Below, one piece after another: positions 48,011 to 60,033 of a stretch of 64,000 bases of DNA. This stretch comes from Rostrohypoxylon terebratum (taxonomy: Eukaryota > Ascomycota > Sordariomycetes > Xylariales > Hypoxylaceae), in assembly GCA_022497145.1 (NCBI GenBank), contig MU385977.1:1-64000 (forward strand), written 5' to 3'. The notes below the pieces were generated by a model. It was not told where the DNA came from, ran no database searches, and saw only the letters and a program-made list of their open reading frames with translations. Within the stretch, counting starts at the first letter, position 1. Every line of letters begins with the position of its first letter. Position numbers and translations under genes: made by a program.

Positions 48011-49751
48011 ATGGCACTACCTCGCGTCGAAGAGCCATTGCTTCAAAATATTCGTCCGGCGTCAAGTCAAGGTCGAAATTACTCTACTATGGCGTCAGCA
48101 GAAGAGACTCCAGCGGCTACTGTGCCTATTGCGCCCAGCAATACAGGCGACGATGGAGTCAGAAATATCGACGAGAACGAGGCTCGTCGCATATTACGGC
48201 GCATTGATTGGCAAATCATGCCTCTTCTCTTTTTCATATACGCCCTGAATTTTATGGACAAGACCATCTTGTCCAGCGCGGCAGTCTTTGGCTTGAGACA
48301 GGATACCCACCTCAAAGGATCGAATTACTCTTGGGTCTCCAGCGTCTTCTACTTTGGCTACTTTCTTTGGGCTTATCCCACTACCCTGCTGATCGCTCGC
48401 TTGCCCGTCGCCAAATATCTAGCTGCCAACACTTTTATCTGGGGCACGGTAGTCGCTTTGACGGCTGCTTGCTCCAACTACGGTGGGCTAATTACCGTGA
48501 GATTCTTCCTCGGTGTCGCAGAGGCGACTGTCTCACCGGCTTTGATGTTTATCACGTCTACGTGGTACACGCGAGATGAAATCCCAACGAGGACTGGCAT
48601 CTGGTTCGCAGGCAATTCCGTCGGTGGTAAGTACAGAGCATATCATCTTACAGACTAATATATTAATCTCAATAGGCATCGTCTCGTCTCTGCTTGCGTA
48701 TGGACTTGGTCACATCACTGATCATGTTCACCCTTGGCGCTGGATGTTCATTGTCCTTGGAATTGCAACTTTCCTGCTTGGATTCTGGGTCTTCTTTCTG
48801 CTACCTGACACGATTTCGGATGCGAAGTTTTTGACGCCTCAAGAACGGCAATGGGCAGGTGACCGAGTTGTTATCGCAGGTACAGGCCGCACAGAGAAGA
48901 CTACTTGGAAATGGGACCAGACCATAGAATGTCTACAGGATCCCAAGACGTGGTTGATTTGGTCTATCGCGTTACTCTGCCAGATACCTAACGGAGGTAC
49001 TCAGAATTTCGCTAACTTAGTCATCACGTCGTTTGGATTCACATCACTCCAGTCAACGCTCATTAATATCCCTTATTCTCTAATCTCCGTAATGGCGATT
49101 TCTGGAACTGGTTGGCTGGCCGGACGCTTCAGATCGTTGAATTGCATTCTTATTGCCCTCATCGTCATCCCTCCAGTGGTTGGGTCTGCGCTGATAGGAA
49201 AACGAAGCTCAATTCCTCATGGTGTTTCTCTATTTGGATATTTCCTTCTTTCTACTGGGCCGTCCGCATTACCCCTCCTTTTATCCTTAATTCAATCTAA
49301 TTACCGCGGTGTCACGAAGAAGATGACCATGACTGCACTTCTCTTCATTGCTTATTGCACTGGAAAGTAAGTATTATGAGATATGAGTTGCTCTTAAACA
49401 CTGAACTGAATTATCCGCTAACTTTATAGTATCGCCGGTCCCCAATTATTCAAATCTACCGAAGAGCCTACCTACGACACGGCGTTCCGCGCTATTATGA
49501 TTTGCTACGCTTTAGTAGTCTGTCTTGCCACAGCCCTAAGGTTTTACTTACAGTTCGTCAATACACGAAGACAGCGAGAGGAGGGAATTGAAGGGAGCGC
49601 TGGAGCGTCCGGCGCTGTTAGTGGTGGTAAAGTGGTTGATGTTGTCGACTCCCGTAACGTGACCGAGGCAGTCAGCGAAGTTCAACTCAGACCGGAGGAT
49701 TACGAAGACGTAACGGACTGGAAGACTTTTGGTTTCCGTTATCGACTTTAG
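48011..49751 (+). CDS. MFS transporter, allantoate permease / anion-cation symporter family
   Basis: Three exons, 48011-48626, 48676-49366 and 49430-49751, 542 residues. The cytoplasmic N-terminus is followed by the family hallmark RIDWQIMPLLFFIYALNFMDKT at the start of TM1, then SSVFYFGYFLWAYPTTLLIARLP (TM2/loop 2-3), GLITVRFFLGVAEATVSPALMF (TM4) and WYTRDEIPTRTGIWFAGN, the classic run of the Dal5/Tna1-like group. Twelve transmembrane helices can be traced. The group moves small organic anions (allantoate, nicotinate, pantothenate, biotin-type compounds) with protons across the plasma membrane; the substrate is not readable here. The upstream Met at 48011 is used; the Met at 48089 (start of MASAEET) is an alternative that would not affect the membrane domain. 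The tail ends with EDVTDWKTFGFRYRL, also typical. Confidence 0.93.
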
Positions 49752-51701
49752 CAATCTGGTTTTATAAGAAATTTCTCGAGTACTGTCAAAGGACAAGAGG
49801 TGATTGATTAGCATATTCTACAATTCAACCTCGCCATATTTTGGAGGGTGCCGGTTGACAACACGTTCCTCAGTCCTGTTCTAACCTGGCTTAACTTCAC
49901 AATTTGCAGTTATTTCTCCGAAAGGAGTCGATTTCGAAGTCTGGTTCTGTCACGAACTGATCCTATACGATTTACAAGTCGCCGCTAGCGCCGAAACTTG
50001 GCCATATAGAGACTTATAGAAGACGAAGACAAAGACCTTTCCGCTCGAATACTTAAAATACAGATATGGATAGAATAGGTCTCGATCTGCGATTAAATGA
50101 TCAGTCATCTTATCTTAGGACGCTGATTCGTGAGACCTACACCGCTATATTTCTAATATTACGATACCAATCACACTGTATTCCCAATACGCAGCGGCGG
50201 AGGCTCAAGGTAAGCTTAACTCAAATTACTCGCATAACTCATGCTCAGAGGAGCTGGGGCTGCATGCTTCTTTAGGATAATACGGTACTGAAGTCGACAA
50301 GGTGGCCAATCAAGCAGCCATAAGTCACCCTCAGCAAACCATCACGAACCAAATGAGCTTGGTTCCCTGGGTCTCGGATCCATCAATTTAGAGAGCAGCT
50401 GCGGAGCCAACCCGGCTCTGCATATTCGCAATATCGAAATGGCAGTTGGTGATACTGATTTAGACTCTAGACTCTCGGAGCTGCAGTCCAGACCGGAGTT
50501 CGTCATTGTCGCCTCACCTCTAGTTCATCCAAAAATAGCTTATCAATCGAGCGCCGATGATTTCCAAGGAATGGGGTATATGACCAGATCCACATGAACT
50601 ATTTAGCTTTCGGATACTGTGATCGCGTTCCCGGTGAACATCACGATACTACCAAGCAGGTAAGAGTAAGTTTTCGGACGTTGTCTTCACGAGCTTGGCA
50701 GAGGCGGATGAACTTAGTCACCCATGAGAAATGTCACGATACTTCTTTTGTGTGGCGAAAGGATTTGAAATATGACGCACCTGCTTGGTCTATTCGCCAG
50801 CCACCGAACCCTCCTTTTCGTGGAGTGGACACATGCGTAGCCTGCAGGCACGAGGTTACCTTTACATGGTTCTGGGCTCCCCACGCAACCAAGCCCCGGG
50901 GTGTTTATACATGATGGATGCTATTCGTTCTGCTATTATTAACAGGAGCGAGGTTACGGGTAGAAAGGAAAACCTTCCCCTTTTTACTCGTGGCGTATTT
51001 TGCCCCGGCTCTGGTATACTCCCAGTTATGTCCTAGCCAGTCAATATACGGCTAAATGGATGGCGCGCTCTCAACGTCACCTTTTTACTACCCTAACAGC
51101 CATTACCTCGGCCCTTGCTACTCCAATTGATACCTATTACGGCCTTCCGTATTCCGAACAAAGTACTTTGCACGGGACGGAGGCTTTCTGTCATCGCGTT
51201 CGTGGATGTAGCCAAGACTTGAAGCACTGTAGATGCTTCATACACAATTCGATGATCTCTTAGTTTACGCGGTCAAAACTCGTCTCTCTCTACTTGCTTG
51301 AGCGGACGCCGGCCCGTACTCCTTGCTATATCACCGCGCATCGTTTGCTGACCTTGGGTCTAGGGTGAAACCTGCTCTAATATGAGCCGCTCAATGAATA
51401 TATTTACATGCTTAATGTCCAAAGGTATAACACCTGGCGCATGTGCACCCACCCCCTTATCTCTGCTGGTTCCTATAGGCTTTATATTGTCATCTCATTA
51501 ATCTAGGAGCGCTGCTGCTCGTGACGCACGTGCAATATGTAAGGACCCATCCGAGCCATAATTCCATATAGTTTTTTTTCTAACACGTTGCCTTCATGGA
51601 TAGTAATATCTCAAGGCTTTGGTGACCGATCGATTCTTGGAACATCGCTCACTCAACCACTAGTCCTTTGTCACTTGGAAGCTTCAGGATTGCAAGCCAG
51701 G
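49752..51701. other. Spacer, about 1.95 kb
   Basis: No gene is supported. Overlapping plus-strand open frames at 50594-50914 and 50785-51036 give ordinary-looking amino acid composition (for example RSLQARGYLYMVLGSP) with frame changes, so it may be a decayed gene, but I cannot name a family. Confidence 0.4.
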
Positions 51702-52567
51702 ATGCGTTTCAACTTCAGTTTAGCATGCGTAGCCACGCTGCTCGGCCTCGGTGCGTAACCCAGAGAGACAGGACGGCGAGGAGAAGAAGAAAAAAGAATT
51801 CCTTGGTCATCAAAGGACTGACATATGCGTCATGCCGTTTGCGTGTATAGCATCTCAAACCAACGCCGACGTGTTCAAAGACCCCGACACTGGGTTTTCG
51901 TTCTCACAGTATAACGCCCCGATCACGACGGGCACTTCTTCCATTACATTCCGCGTCGCAATCCCAAGCCCAGCCACTCCAGGTCAGCCATACGATGTTG
52001 TCCTCCAAGTCGTCGCCCCCATCTCTGCTGGCTGGGTCGGTGTCGCGTGGGGCGGTTCCATGACGAACAACCCCTTATTGATCGGTTGGGCAAACGGGGC
52101 TAGTGCGATGACATCTGTTCGTCGCGCTACGTAAGTTAGGTCTCTTACTTTATAAATGAGCCTATACACTGCTCATTTAGGCGTTCCACACTATACCGCC
52201 CCATGAAACCCACACGTACAAAGATGGAAGATAACTGACAGGCCTTAGCTCCCACATTGCACCAACAGCGTATACCGGCGCTACGCTGCAACTTCTAAAG
52301 AAGGGCAGCAAGGTCAACGGCACTCACTGGCAATTCACGGCTAAGTGCACAGGATGCACGCAATTTACAACTACGGGAACGACGACGAAGAGCCTAAATC
52401 CCGCGGGTACGAACAGACTCGCGTTCGCATACGCCAGATCCAAGCCCAGCCAGCCTGCCTCCGAATCCAGCGCCATCAACGTTCATGATCTTTTCAACTA
52501 CTGGGACCACGACTTCGCGTCGGCTGGGAACGCAGCGTTTCAGGATCTTGTAGACCGGAACTTGTGA
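51702..52567 (+). CDS. Stand-alone secreted CDH-type cytochrome (DOMON / cytochrome b562-like)
   Basis: Three exons, 51702-51750, 51851-52130 and 52249-52567, 215 residues. Exon 1 encodes the hydrophobic core of a signal peptide (MRFNFSLACVATLLGLA), and the mature part starts near SQTNADVFKD. The cytochrome domain of cellobiose dehydrogenases follows: FKDPDTGFSFSQYN, ISAGWVGVAWGGSMTNNPLL, LIGWANG, YTGATLQLL, GTHWQFTAKCTGC, LAFAYA and VHDLFNYWDHDFASA. The Met in GGSMTNN and a His in the VHDLF region are the candidate axial heme-b ligands by analogy with CDH; I could not align them. No flavin (GMC) domain and no cellulose-binding module follow. In the CDH family this domain passes electrons to lytic polysaccharide monooxygenases, so this copy may be an extracellular electron shuttle. 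The stop codon lies inside GTGAGT, a perfect donor, so a short extra 3' exon is possible. Confidence 0.85.
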
Positions 52568-53380
52568 GTGCGTTGATACCAAGGAGGTGAGGAAGTAGGC
52601 GGTTTTCATTACGAAATAAACATGTGAAATAGGATGAGAATTGATTTCAGAAATAGTTGAAGTTTGGGAACTTATTCTAACTAATCTCGATGCGCAAAGA
52701 AACACTTCGCTTACCTACATGCCGCCGAAGGAACTAAAATTGAGGAGAGGCGCGATGGCTCGAAACGTGTGAGAATAGGTGGTTGCTGGTGTTAAGACAT
52801 GGGTGGGAGATGGAGAGGCGCTCCGAGTGATTTTCTACTGTCCTTTCCGATCGGATACCGTTCACGATGTATATAAAAGATAGGGCGTCTATGCGATAGG
52901 TATCTGAGAGAAACAAGGTGTCTTCAAATCGGTTCACTTCAACATGCCGCTTCCGACATCTAATTGACCAGGTGTGTTCTAACAAATTTGAATAATGGTA
53001 ACACATTCAGTCTTGTGCGAACTTATAATTGCATGTCTCCTGACATCACGAACGAAATGGAAAATACTACGATGTCTTATTTTAAGAAACAGTATCACGA
53101 TCTGGTTCCAAAGCCATGGCTCACATTTTTCTCTGACTACCGGTACTACATCATCATGTAAGTGAAAATGGAATATGATTATGCGAAAAATTGTCGATGA
53201 CAACTGCTAACTTCTAACAAATTTAACAAACATTGACACTAGAACCTACGTGTAAATGAATGCCTCCGCTTTTCACCAGCATGGAAGAATCCCTCCAGCG
53301 AGGCTTTTATCGAGGAACGAATTCAACCTCTCCTGGGGGGGTCTCTCCACCTGGCGAGTTTCCTCCGAGGGAGATTTCGT
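52568..53380. other. Convergent spacer
   Basis: 813 nt lie between the 3' ends of the cytochrome and DUF1996 genes. A TTTCAG acceptor-like site at 52645-52650 could end a 3' intron of the cytochrome gene. Nothing else is recognised. Confidence 0.45.
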
Positions 53381-54700
53381 CTAAGCCTTGATAGCCATCT
53401 CGCCCATGGGGAGAGCCGCGAGCCCTGTATCACATTAATTTCTCTTTCCATTCACGTTTTACCGAAAGTTTTCGGAAGTAGGAGAGGTACTTACAGCCAT
53501 CAACATCCTCGGGAGCTTGCTGTTCGATCGTGCAGGAGCTGTACGCGTCGGAGGTCTGGGCGTGGATGCCGGCGGTAGCGCAGTCGGTGTTGAGACCACA
53601 CCTGCCGATGTTGTCCATGGCCTTCTGGAGCGTGTCGCCTTCCCAGCCGAACATGTAGTCTCCGTGAGCGGCGGGGCCACTGTCCTTTTATCAGTCATCT
53701 TTCCACAAAGAAAGGGCAAAGAAAAGTTACTTACCCGAGGTTCATGGAGTAAACGTAGGGGTTCGAGCCGTCGGTGGGGAAGTCGGGGCTGTTGGCGAAC
53801 TCGGTCACGTTCCACATCAGCTCGTACATGATCTGGGGAAGCTTGACGGGGTGCGTCGAGGGGCAGGCACCACCACCGGTAGCACCGGAGCCGGAGCTGT
53901 AGGCGACGTGACTCTGGTGGTCGGGGCTGTCGAGGTTCGTGCCATCCCAGCATCTGAATTTGGAGTTAGAATATCCAGTTTATTATAGGCAAATACCATA
54001 AAATTCCAGTTTGAAACTTACGTGGGGAAGATGATGGTCTGTCGGATCATCTTGCAGCTCTGGGACTTGGGAATGTCGACGGTGTCAGAGCCAGTGCAGG
54101 GAGCACCACCAACGAAGGTGTTCTCGTTAGGCGATGTCCAGCATCGGTGGCAGATGTTTGACTTCTGGACCTTGGAGGGGTCGGTGTTGGCAGCATTACC
54201 CGCCAACATACGGAAACCCTATTTCTCATTAGACAAATTTCTGTTCACTCGTAGGAGAACGATTGCTAAGTAAATGATATCCATACCTTCTTGAAAGCGG
54301 TAACTTTGCCGCTGGGAATGTAGTAAAGGTCGAGACCGCCCTTGTTGATCAGCTTTCCTTGCGGGCCACCGTTTCCGACCTGGGGAACTCGCTTGTATGT
54401 TCCGTTCTTGGCCTTGAAGAACATGACAGCGGTCCAGTAGTTGGACTTGTCCTCCTTGAACGTGCAAGACGTGCATGTAGAGGATGCCAGGTCGTGAAGC
54501 TCGGGGTCCATAGTGACGTTCAGCGAGTTACCGCCGACCAGCTGGTGAAGGTGAGGAGTGTACTTCATGCCAGGGTTGACTAGGGGGTCGATACGGTCGA
54601 CCACCAGTTGGGAGCATGCGAATCGTAACATGCTGTTACCGAACTGAGCGGCGGCATTGTGCGCTAGAAGCGCGACAGCAGCGATGGAAGTCAGCTGCAT
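53381..54700 (-). CDS. Secreted DUF1996-domain protein
   Basis: Five exons on the minus strand: 54700-54287, 54218-54022, 53953-53735, 53679-53495 and 53424-53381, 352 residues. The signal peptide is MQLTSIAAVALLAHNAAA. The DUF1996 domain covers nearly all the rest: MLRFACSQLVVDRIDPLVNPG, HLHQLVGGNSLNV, a Cys pair in STCTSCTFKEDKSNYWTA, GFRMLAGN, ICHRCW, CKMIRQTIIFPTCWDG, HVAYSS, CPSTHPVKLPQIMYELMWNV and GDYMFGWEGDTLQKAMDNIGRC. The many paired cysteines fit an extracellular disulfide-rich protein. The biochemical role of the family is not established; members are abundant in fungal secretomes and some carry extra WSC or CBM1 modules, absent here. The last exon (44 nt, ending MGEMAIKA) rests on phase and splice signals only. 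Confidence 0.88.
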
Positions 54701-54796
54701 CGTGACTTTTATTTTTTACCTTGGATGTTGATCGGAGAACCTCAGGGTGCTGAGCTAGATGTTGGACAAAGCAACAAAGGGTTAGCAGCAAGCCAG

Positions 54797-54803
54797 TTAT
54801 AAG
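54797..54803 (-). promoter_or_regulatory. Candidate TATA box of the DUF1996 gene
   Basis: On the minus strand TTATAAC occurs about 97 nt before the start codon, a usual distance for a fungal TATA element plus leader. Confidence 0.4.
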
Positions 54804-57260
54804 AGGCGCGGTTACGAAGGTAGAATCCGGGGAGCTGAAAATCTGATGAACATCCGTGATGCCTGTTCCTACTTGTATGATTCGAAGACTGGCGGTTCAT
54901 GTTTCGCGGACCCATCCCATCTGCGAACTGCCGAGCCCGAAGAAGTCAGTCGAAGATTTCTTCGCCTTGGACAATACCAGAACCATTGGCCAGGATTATT
55001 TTCATTTTTGATTGACTTGATTTCCGCTTTGGGCCTCGTGGGCTGCCATAGCTCCGAGTGTTTATTGTTTCCCTGGGCTTGCTCCTTCGAACCCCTTCTG
55101 GCTGTATGGTATTTACCCGGTTATTTTACAACTCCCAATTATAGAACGGCGATAAATGGCAGCGTAGCAACAAAGCCGCATCCGGTACTCGGAAATTATG
55201 GGGCTAGGCAAATTCGATTCAGAAACGAATGTATTCCAAGGTTGCTACTGGTAGCCGTATCCTGCCTCCCTATTCCTTACACATGTAGCTTGGTCAAGTT
55301 GGCTTTAGCTTACCGAGCATTTCTTGAAGATCACCTTGTCCGTGGGGCAAGCACAGTTCTAGGCGGTTCAAGATCATTCTCCATCAAATAACTTGTTCCA
55401 ATATCACCATTAACCGTCTTTTGCGGGTTCTAGGTCCATAATCCCACGACAATGTTCATGGTCGATCGACATAACGCAGGTAGCCTCACGACCGACAGTG
55501 CGGCGAAGACGACTAGTAGGCAACAAGGGTGCCGAAGGAGCGCCCGCGCTCACTATATCCGGTCGAAATCTCGGTCCTAATGTAGAGGGGAGGATGTAGT
55601 GCCAAGGGGTTTTCTAAGTCCTTGCCCGGCATCCACAGCGCATGAATTAATATTGGCACACATGCTAGTGTCGTCATCACCGAAGAGAAATATACCTCGA
55701 CTGTCGTATGTTTAGTTCGTCTTGCCACTAGGTATAGATATTAGTGTCAAAGCTACAGTTTCTCATTGGACCGTAACATGTTTTAAACCTTGTGGTAGTG
55801 TTGATGAAGTGAATGCTTGTCAGACGAGACACGCTTCTAGCCAAGTATACTGCTGTCGCTCCTATATGGAGGCTAGTAGCTACTCGTTACAAGCCTTATC
55901 CCGATTCCCTTGGACTCTCCCATCTAGCGGATCGGTTAATTGTGCCGTGGGTTCTCGTGGGAAATGGCCACATATCAGAGTAGAAGAATTCCAAATCATT
56001 CCCTCATGCATGTGCGACGGAGTCACTCTTAAATGACTTCACATCCACGGTCTCGTAAGCGAAAGTGTTAGCTAGACTAAAAAGCGGCCCAATATAGGCC
56101 CATCAATCTATTTACATCGATGAAATACTATTAAGCAAGATAGATTAGCATTGCCCACTCTCCTGAGATGTGGTGTAGCTGGTAAACTGTTTGGTGTTTA
56201 TTGTAATCGCCGATGGGTCCAATCCGGTTTGCCGGGACGAAATATTTAGAACAATTGAAATCATCGCGCGTATATCCGTCGGTAAGGTGAAACTAGAGTT
56301 TGATTCTTTCTGTCGGGATATGTATTTACCCCTGAATGAAAATTCTTCATGAATTCTGGTATATTTTACAAAAGTTTTGCCACAACAAATTTGCGTGCTT
56401 AGTCCCAAGTTTATACGAACGGATATCCACGGCGTTTTTGGAATCTGACTTGAGCATCACCATTGTATCGACTCAAGAAACCTTTTCGGGAATCCTGAGT
56501 TCATTGTCTCATGTATGATGACGATGCTAAGCATCTGTGATTCCTATCGTCGGCCCTGATAGAGCTCTACTCTCAGCATACTTCCAATTCTGATACGAGT
56601 TGGTAGTATAAGGTATTGGACACATAACATGATGCGTAAAACTTTTGAAGAAAGGACGTTCATGTTTGAATCACGTTAAAAGTCTTTATTACGAATGCCG
56701 CTGTCGATAACCCTAAACCCAACCCTAACCCTAACCCTGACTTGACGGAAATACTACAAATGACTGTCGCTGCGTGATTACTTGAGAGATAAGTTCTATA
56801 TTTTGTTGGAAATTAAGGAATACTAAATATTCCATAATATTGCAATTGGAAGCTCCAATCAAGTCGAATTAGACTAGGTAGTCTCACAGAGAAAGCAGTG
56901 TCGCATTGTCGCGATAATCATGGGCATTATTCCGCGGGGCTCGCGAGATCAAGAACCGAATCCATTAAACCTCCTCATCAAAACCCCATATACTCCCAAC
57001 TATCTAAACCAATGATATCTTTCGCGCTATGCCGTTAACCTAATATCCCTGGAATCTCGTTATCACGCTTGCGATAGATCTCGGTACAAGCCTAAAGAAG
57101 GAATGTAACGTTAGCACGATTTGACCGCCGATCAAGCGGGCGAGGTGCCGCGGACCTGAGGGCCGGCACCAAAGATTTGTGTTCTCGTCTTTATTAACTT
57201 TATTACACATGACCAATTGTTATGTAAGATCGAAAACGAAAAGTGAAGTAATTAGTGACA
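54804..57260. other. Gene-poor spacer, about 2.5 kb, with an internal telomeric repeat
   Basis: No supported gene. A plus-strand open frame of 181 codons at 54846-55391 has no domain, signal or splice context. An interstitial CCCTAA tract is present at 56709-56738. Confidence 0.5.
56709..56738. repeat. Interstitial telomeric repeat (CCCTAA-type)
   Basis: About 30 nt are built from five CCCTAA-like units (CCCTAA, ACCCA variant, then three perfect AACCCT units). The C-rich strand reads left to right, the orientation expected at a left chromosome end. It is the filamentous-fungal telomere word (TTAGGG on the other strand). Confidence 0.85.
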
Positions 57261-59816
57261 ATGGCGGTGGGTTATAGGACTCTTGTCAGTCTTCTATTTC
57301 GTGCCACGGTGATTGCCGCGGCATCGCGGGTTAAGCCGCCCGGGTTACAGGTAAGTCACTTTTTGGGTCTATGTCTACTATGAGACTATTATCTGGACAG
57401 AGGGAGTAAATGAGTTGCTTCGGAATGACCGATATCATTATAAAACTAACATACTGAAGTCTATACCGCTTGACCTATCGCGTTTCTACAACAACAAAGC
57501 TTTTGGGACATATTCGGGCGAGGCATCCTTCGACACATTAGGACAATCATACCCGGCACCGGACCAAGAGACACCGTATTACACTTCCGGCTATACAGGC
57601 ATAGTATATTCGTTTCCGGGATATACCGGACCCAATAAGTCGGACAATGTCATAGTCAGCGGTCAGACTATAGCCGTGCCCACCGGGCCGTACTTCTCGG
57701 CTTCATTCCTGATCTCCGAAGACAAGGAATTGGCCGTTGTAGCGGGGAACGTGACCTTTACATACACCGATAACAGTACGTCGGTGTACGAGTTACGTTC
57801 CCTAGATTGGTTCAGCTTCCTGACTATCAATCGGGGCGAGCTGATCTTTCCAACCCGCTTTACTGCGACCGGCGTGAATTATAATACTAGCCACATTTTT
57901 GAGCGCACTGCAGCGTTAAGTCCTGGGAAAGAGCTGAGCTCGATCACTTTGCCGGCAGCAACCAGCGCGGACGATGGCAGGCTACACGTATTTGCTATCT
58001 CCTTATGGACTGGTGGTTCTGCAGTAGATGTGCAGTCTGTTCGTCCAACTCAAAAATGGATTAGCAGCGGCGTGCAGGCTGTTGAGATAACGCTCAATAA
58101 TGCAGGATCCGAATGTGTTGCGGGCAATGGACTGGCTTTGACTCTTTCCGGGGACGGCCTACATGCTACCGGAGAAGGACACTTAAAACGCTTGTGCCCC
58201 GGCGACCAAAAGGTCGTGACTATTGGAGTAGAGTCATCTTCAAATGAAGTTGCGAATGTTTCCGTGACGCTCGAATATGGTGGCACTCGACGTACTATTG
58301 ATTTTAGCGATATTCAATTCGGGTTGGTGGAGTGGACAACCGACCTAGACAATCTCGCAAAGCACGAGAGCCCGGAATGGTTCAACAATGCAAAATACGG
58401 GATATTCATCCACTGGGGACCATACGCCGTCACGGGCTGGGGCAACTCGTCACCACATGAGAGCTACGCAGAATGGTTCTGGTACGTGTTTCACCAACAG
58501 TGAAATCCATCCACTCGATCCCCCACTAACCAGACAATCAACGTAGGTGGTACTCAACCCACCATCCCCAAGCCGACCCCTCAGATTTCTACGACTATCG
58601 TCTCCGCACCTACGGTAAAGACTGGGCCTACGACGACACCTTTCCCAACTTCACCGCCTCAGCGTACGACCCGAAAGCATGGGTCGACCTGATCGCCGAC
58701 GCAGGCGCCAAGTACTTCGTGCTAACATCCAAGCACCACGACGGCTTCGCCCTATTTGACGCCGGGGCCACCAGCAACCGCACCGCGCTGCACTACGGCC
58801 CGCAGCGGGACCTCCTTGGCGAGCTCTTCGACGCGGTGGCCAAGTACCAACCGCAGCTAAAGCGCGGGACGTACTTCTCGCTGCCAGAATGGTTTAACCC
58901 CGACTTCGGGCCCTACGGCTTCGACCAGTTCCCGCCCTCGCAAGTGCCCGGAACGACCAGCTGGCCCGGGGTTCTCGCGACGAACCCGTACACAGGCGCC
59001 CCGGAGCCGTACACGGGCCGCATCCCGGCAACGGATTTCCTGACCGACGTGATGCTGTCGCAGATGGACACGCTAGCGTACGCCTACGGCACGGACATCA
59101 TGTGGTGCGACTGCGGAGCGGCGAACGCGACCGCGGCCTTCGCCTCGCGCTGGTTCAACGCCGCGCGCGCGCAGGACCGCCAGGTCGCCATCAACAGCCG
59201 GTGCGGCGTGGCGCAGGCCGCCGACTTCGACACGCCCGAGTACGCGCGCTTCGGGTCCGCGCAGCGCCGCAAGTGGGAGACCAACCAGGGCATGGATCCG
59301 TACAGCTACGGGTACAACCGCGCGACGCCCGACGAGGCGTACATGAACGCGAGCACGCTTATCTATACGTTGGTCGATATCGTCGCGAAGAATGGTAATC
59401 TGCTGCTCGATGTCGGACCCAGGGCGGATGGGACCATTGTTCAGGCTGAGGTGGACAGGCTCAGGGAGGCGGGGAGGTGGTTGAGGGGGCATGGGGAGGC
59501 CGTTTTTGATACGACGTATTGGTTTGTGCAGAGTGAGATTGAGGGGGGGCCGGATGTGCGGTTCACGCAGACGGATGGTGCGTTTTATGTGTTGTTCTTG
59601 GAACGGCCGGAGGCGAGAAATGGGATTGTGGAGGTTAGGGCGCCGGTGCCTATTGTGGAAGGCGATGAGGTTAGTTTACTCGCTGTTGAGGGAGGTGAGA
59701 AGTTGGCGTGGAAGGTCGCTGGAAAGGGGAGTGAGAAGGCCTTGGAAATTGAAGTTACCGATGCGCTGTTGGATAAGGATGAGTATTGCTGGGTTTTTAA
59801 GATTGGGTACGCATGA
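57261..59816 (+). CDS. Secreted alpha-L-fucosidase, GH29
   Basis: Three exons, 57261-57350, 57403-58481 and 58547-59816, about 812 residues. The first exon encodes a signal-like peptide (LVSLLFRATVIAAA). Residues about 35-345 form an extra N-terminal region with many beta-type segments (for example GPYFSASFLISEDKELAVVAG) and no name that I recognise. The GH29 catalytic domain starts at about 350 with SPEWFNNAKYGIFIHWGPYAVTGW, then SYAEWFWWYSTHHP at the exon 2/3 junction, GAKYFVLTSKHHDGFALFD, GTYFSLPEWFNPDFG, and DIMWCDCGAAN (about 572), whose Asp after Trp-Cys fits the catalytic nucleophile. GNLLLDVGPRADG follows, also a family hallmark. The enzyme removes alpha-linked L-fucose from glycans outside the cell by a retaining mechanism. 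The intron 1 acceptor (GACAGAG) was chosen because other sites give a stop. Confidence 0.9.
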
Positions 59817-60033
59817 TGCCACGATGGTACGATGGTTTAAAGCAGACAATTCGAACCGACCTAGAATGCCGCATGCTGTATTCCTATTTTGAAACCGGGA
59901 AGTGGAAAGGGTATCCAATCTAGTAGCTAAGCAAATGACCAAGATGCATCCCGTAGAAACTCCAAGAAGAGTCCCCAGATTTTCACGACTCAACTTATGC
60001 AATCTATATGAAAGTCCCTCATTATTTTTCTCG

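Noticed and set aside
54846..55391. 181-codon plus-strand open frame upstream of the DUF1996 gene
   Set aside because: It lies in promoter sequence, has no recognisable family and has composition like non-coding DNA.
59073..59492. GC-rich antisense open frame within the fucosidase
   Set aside because: It results from high GC at third positions of the sense gene. The translation is Arg/Pro/Val-rich without a fold.
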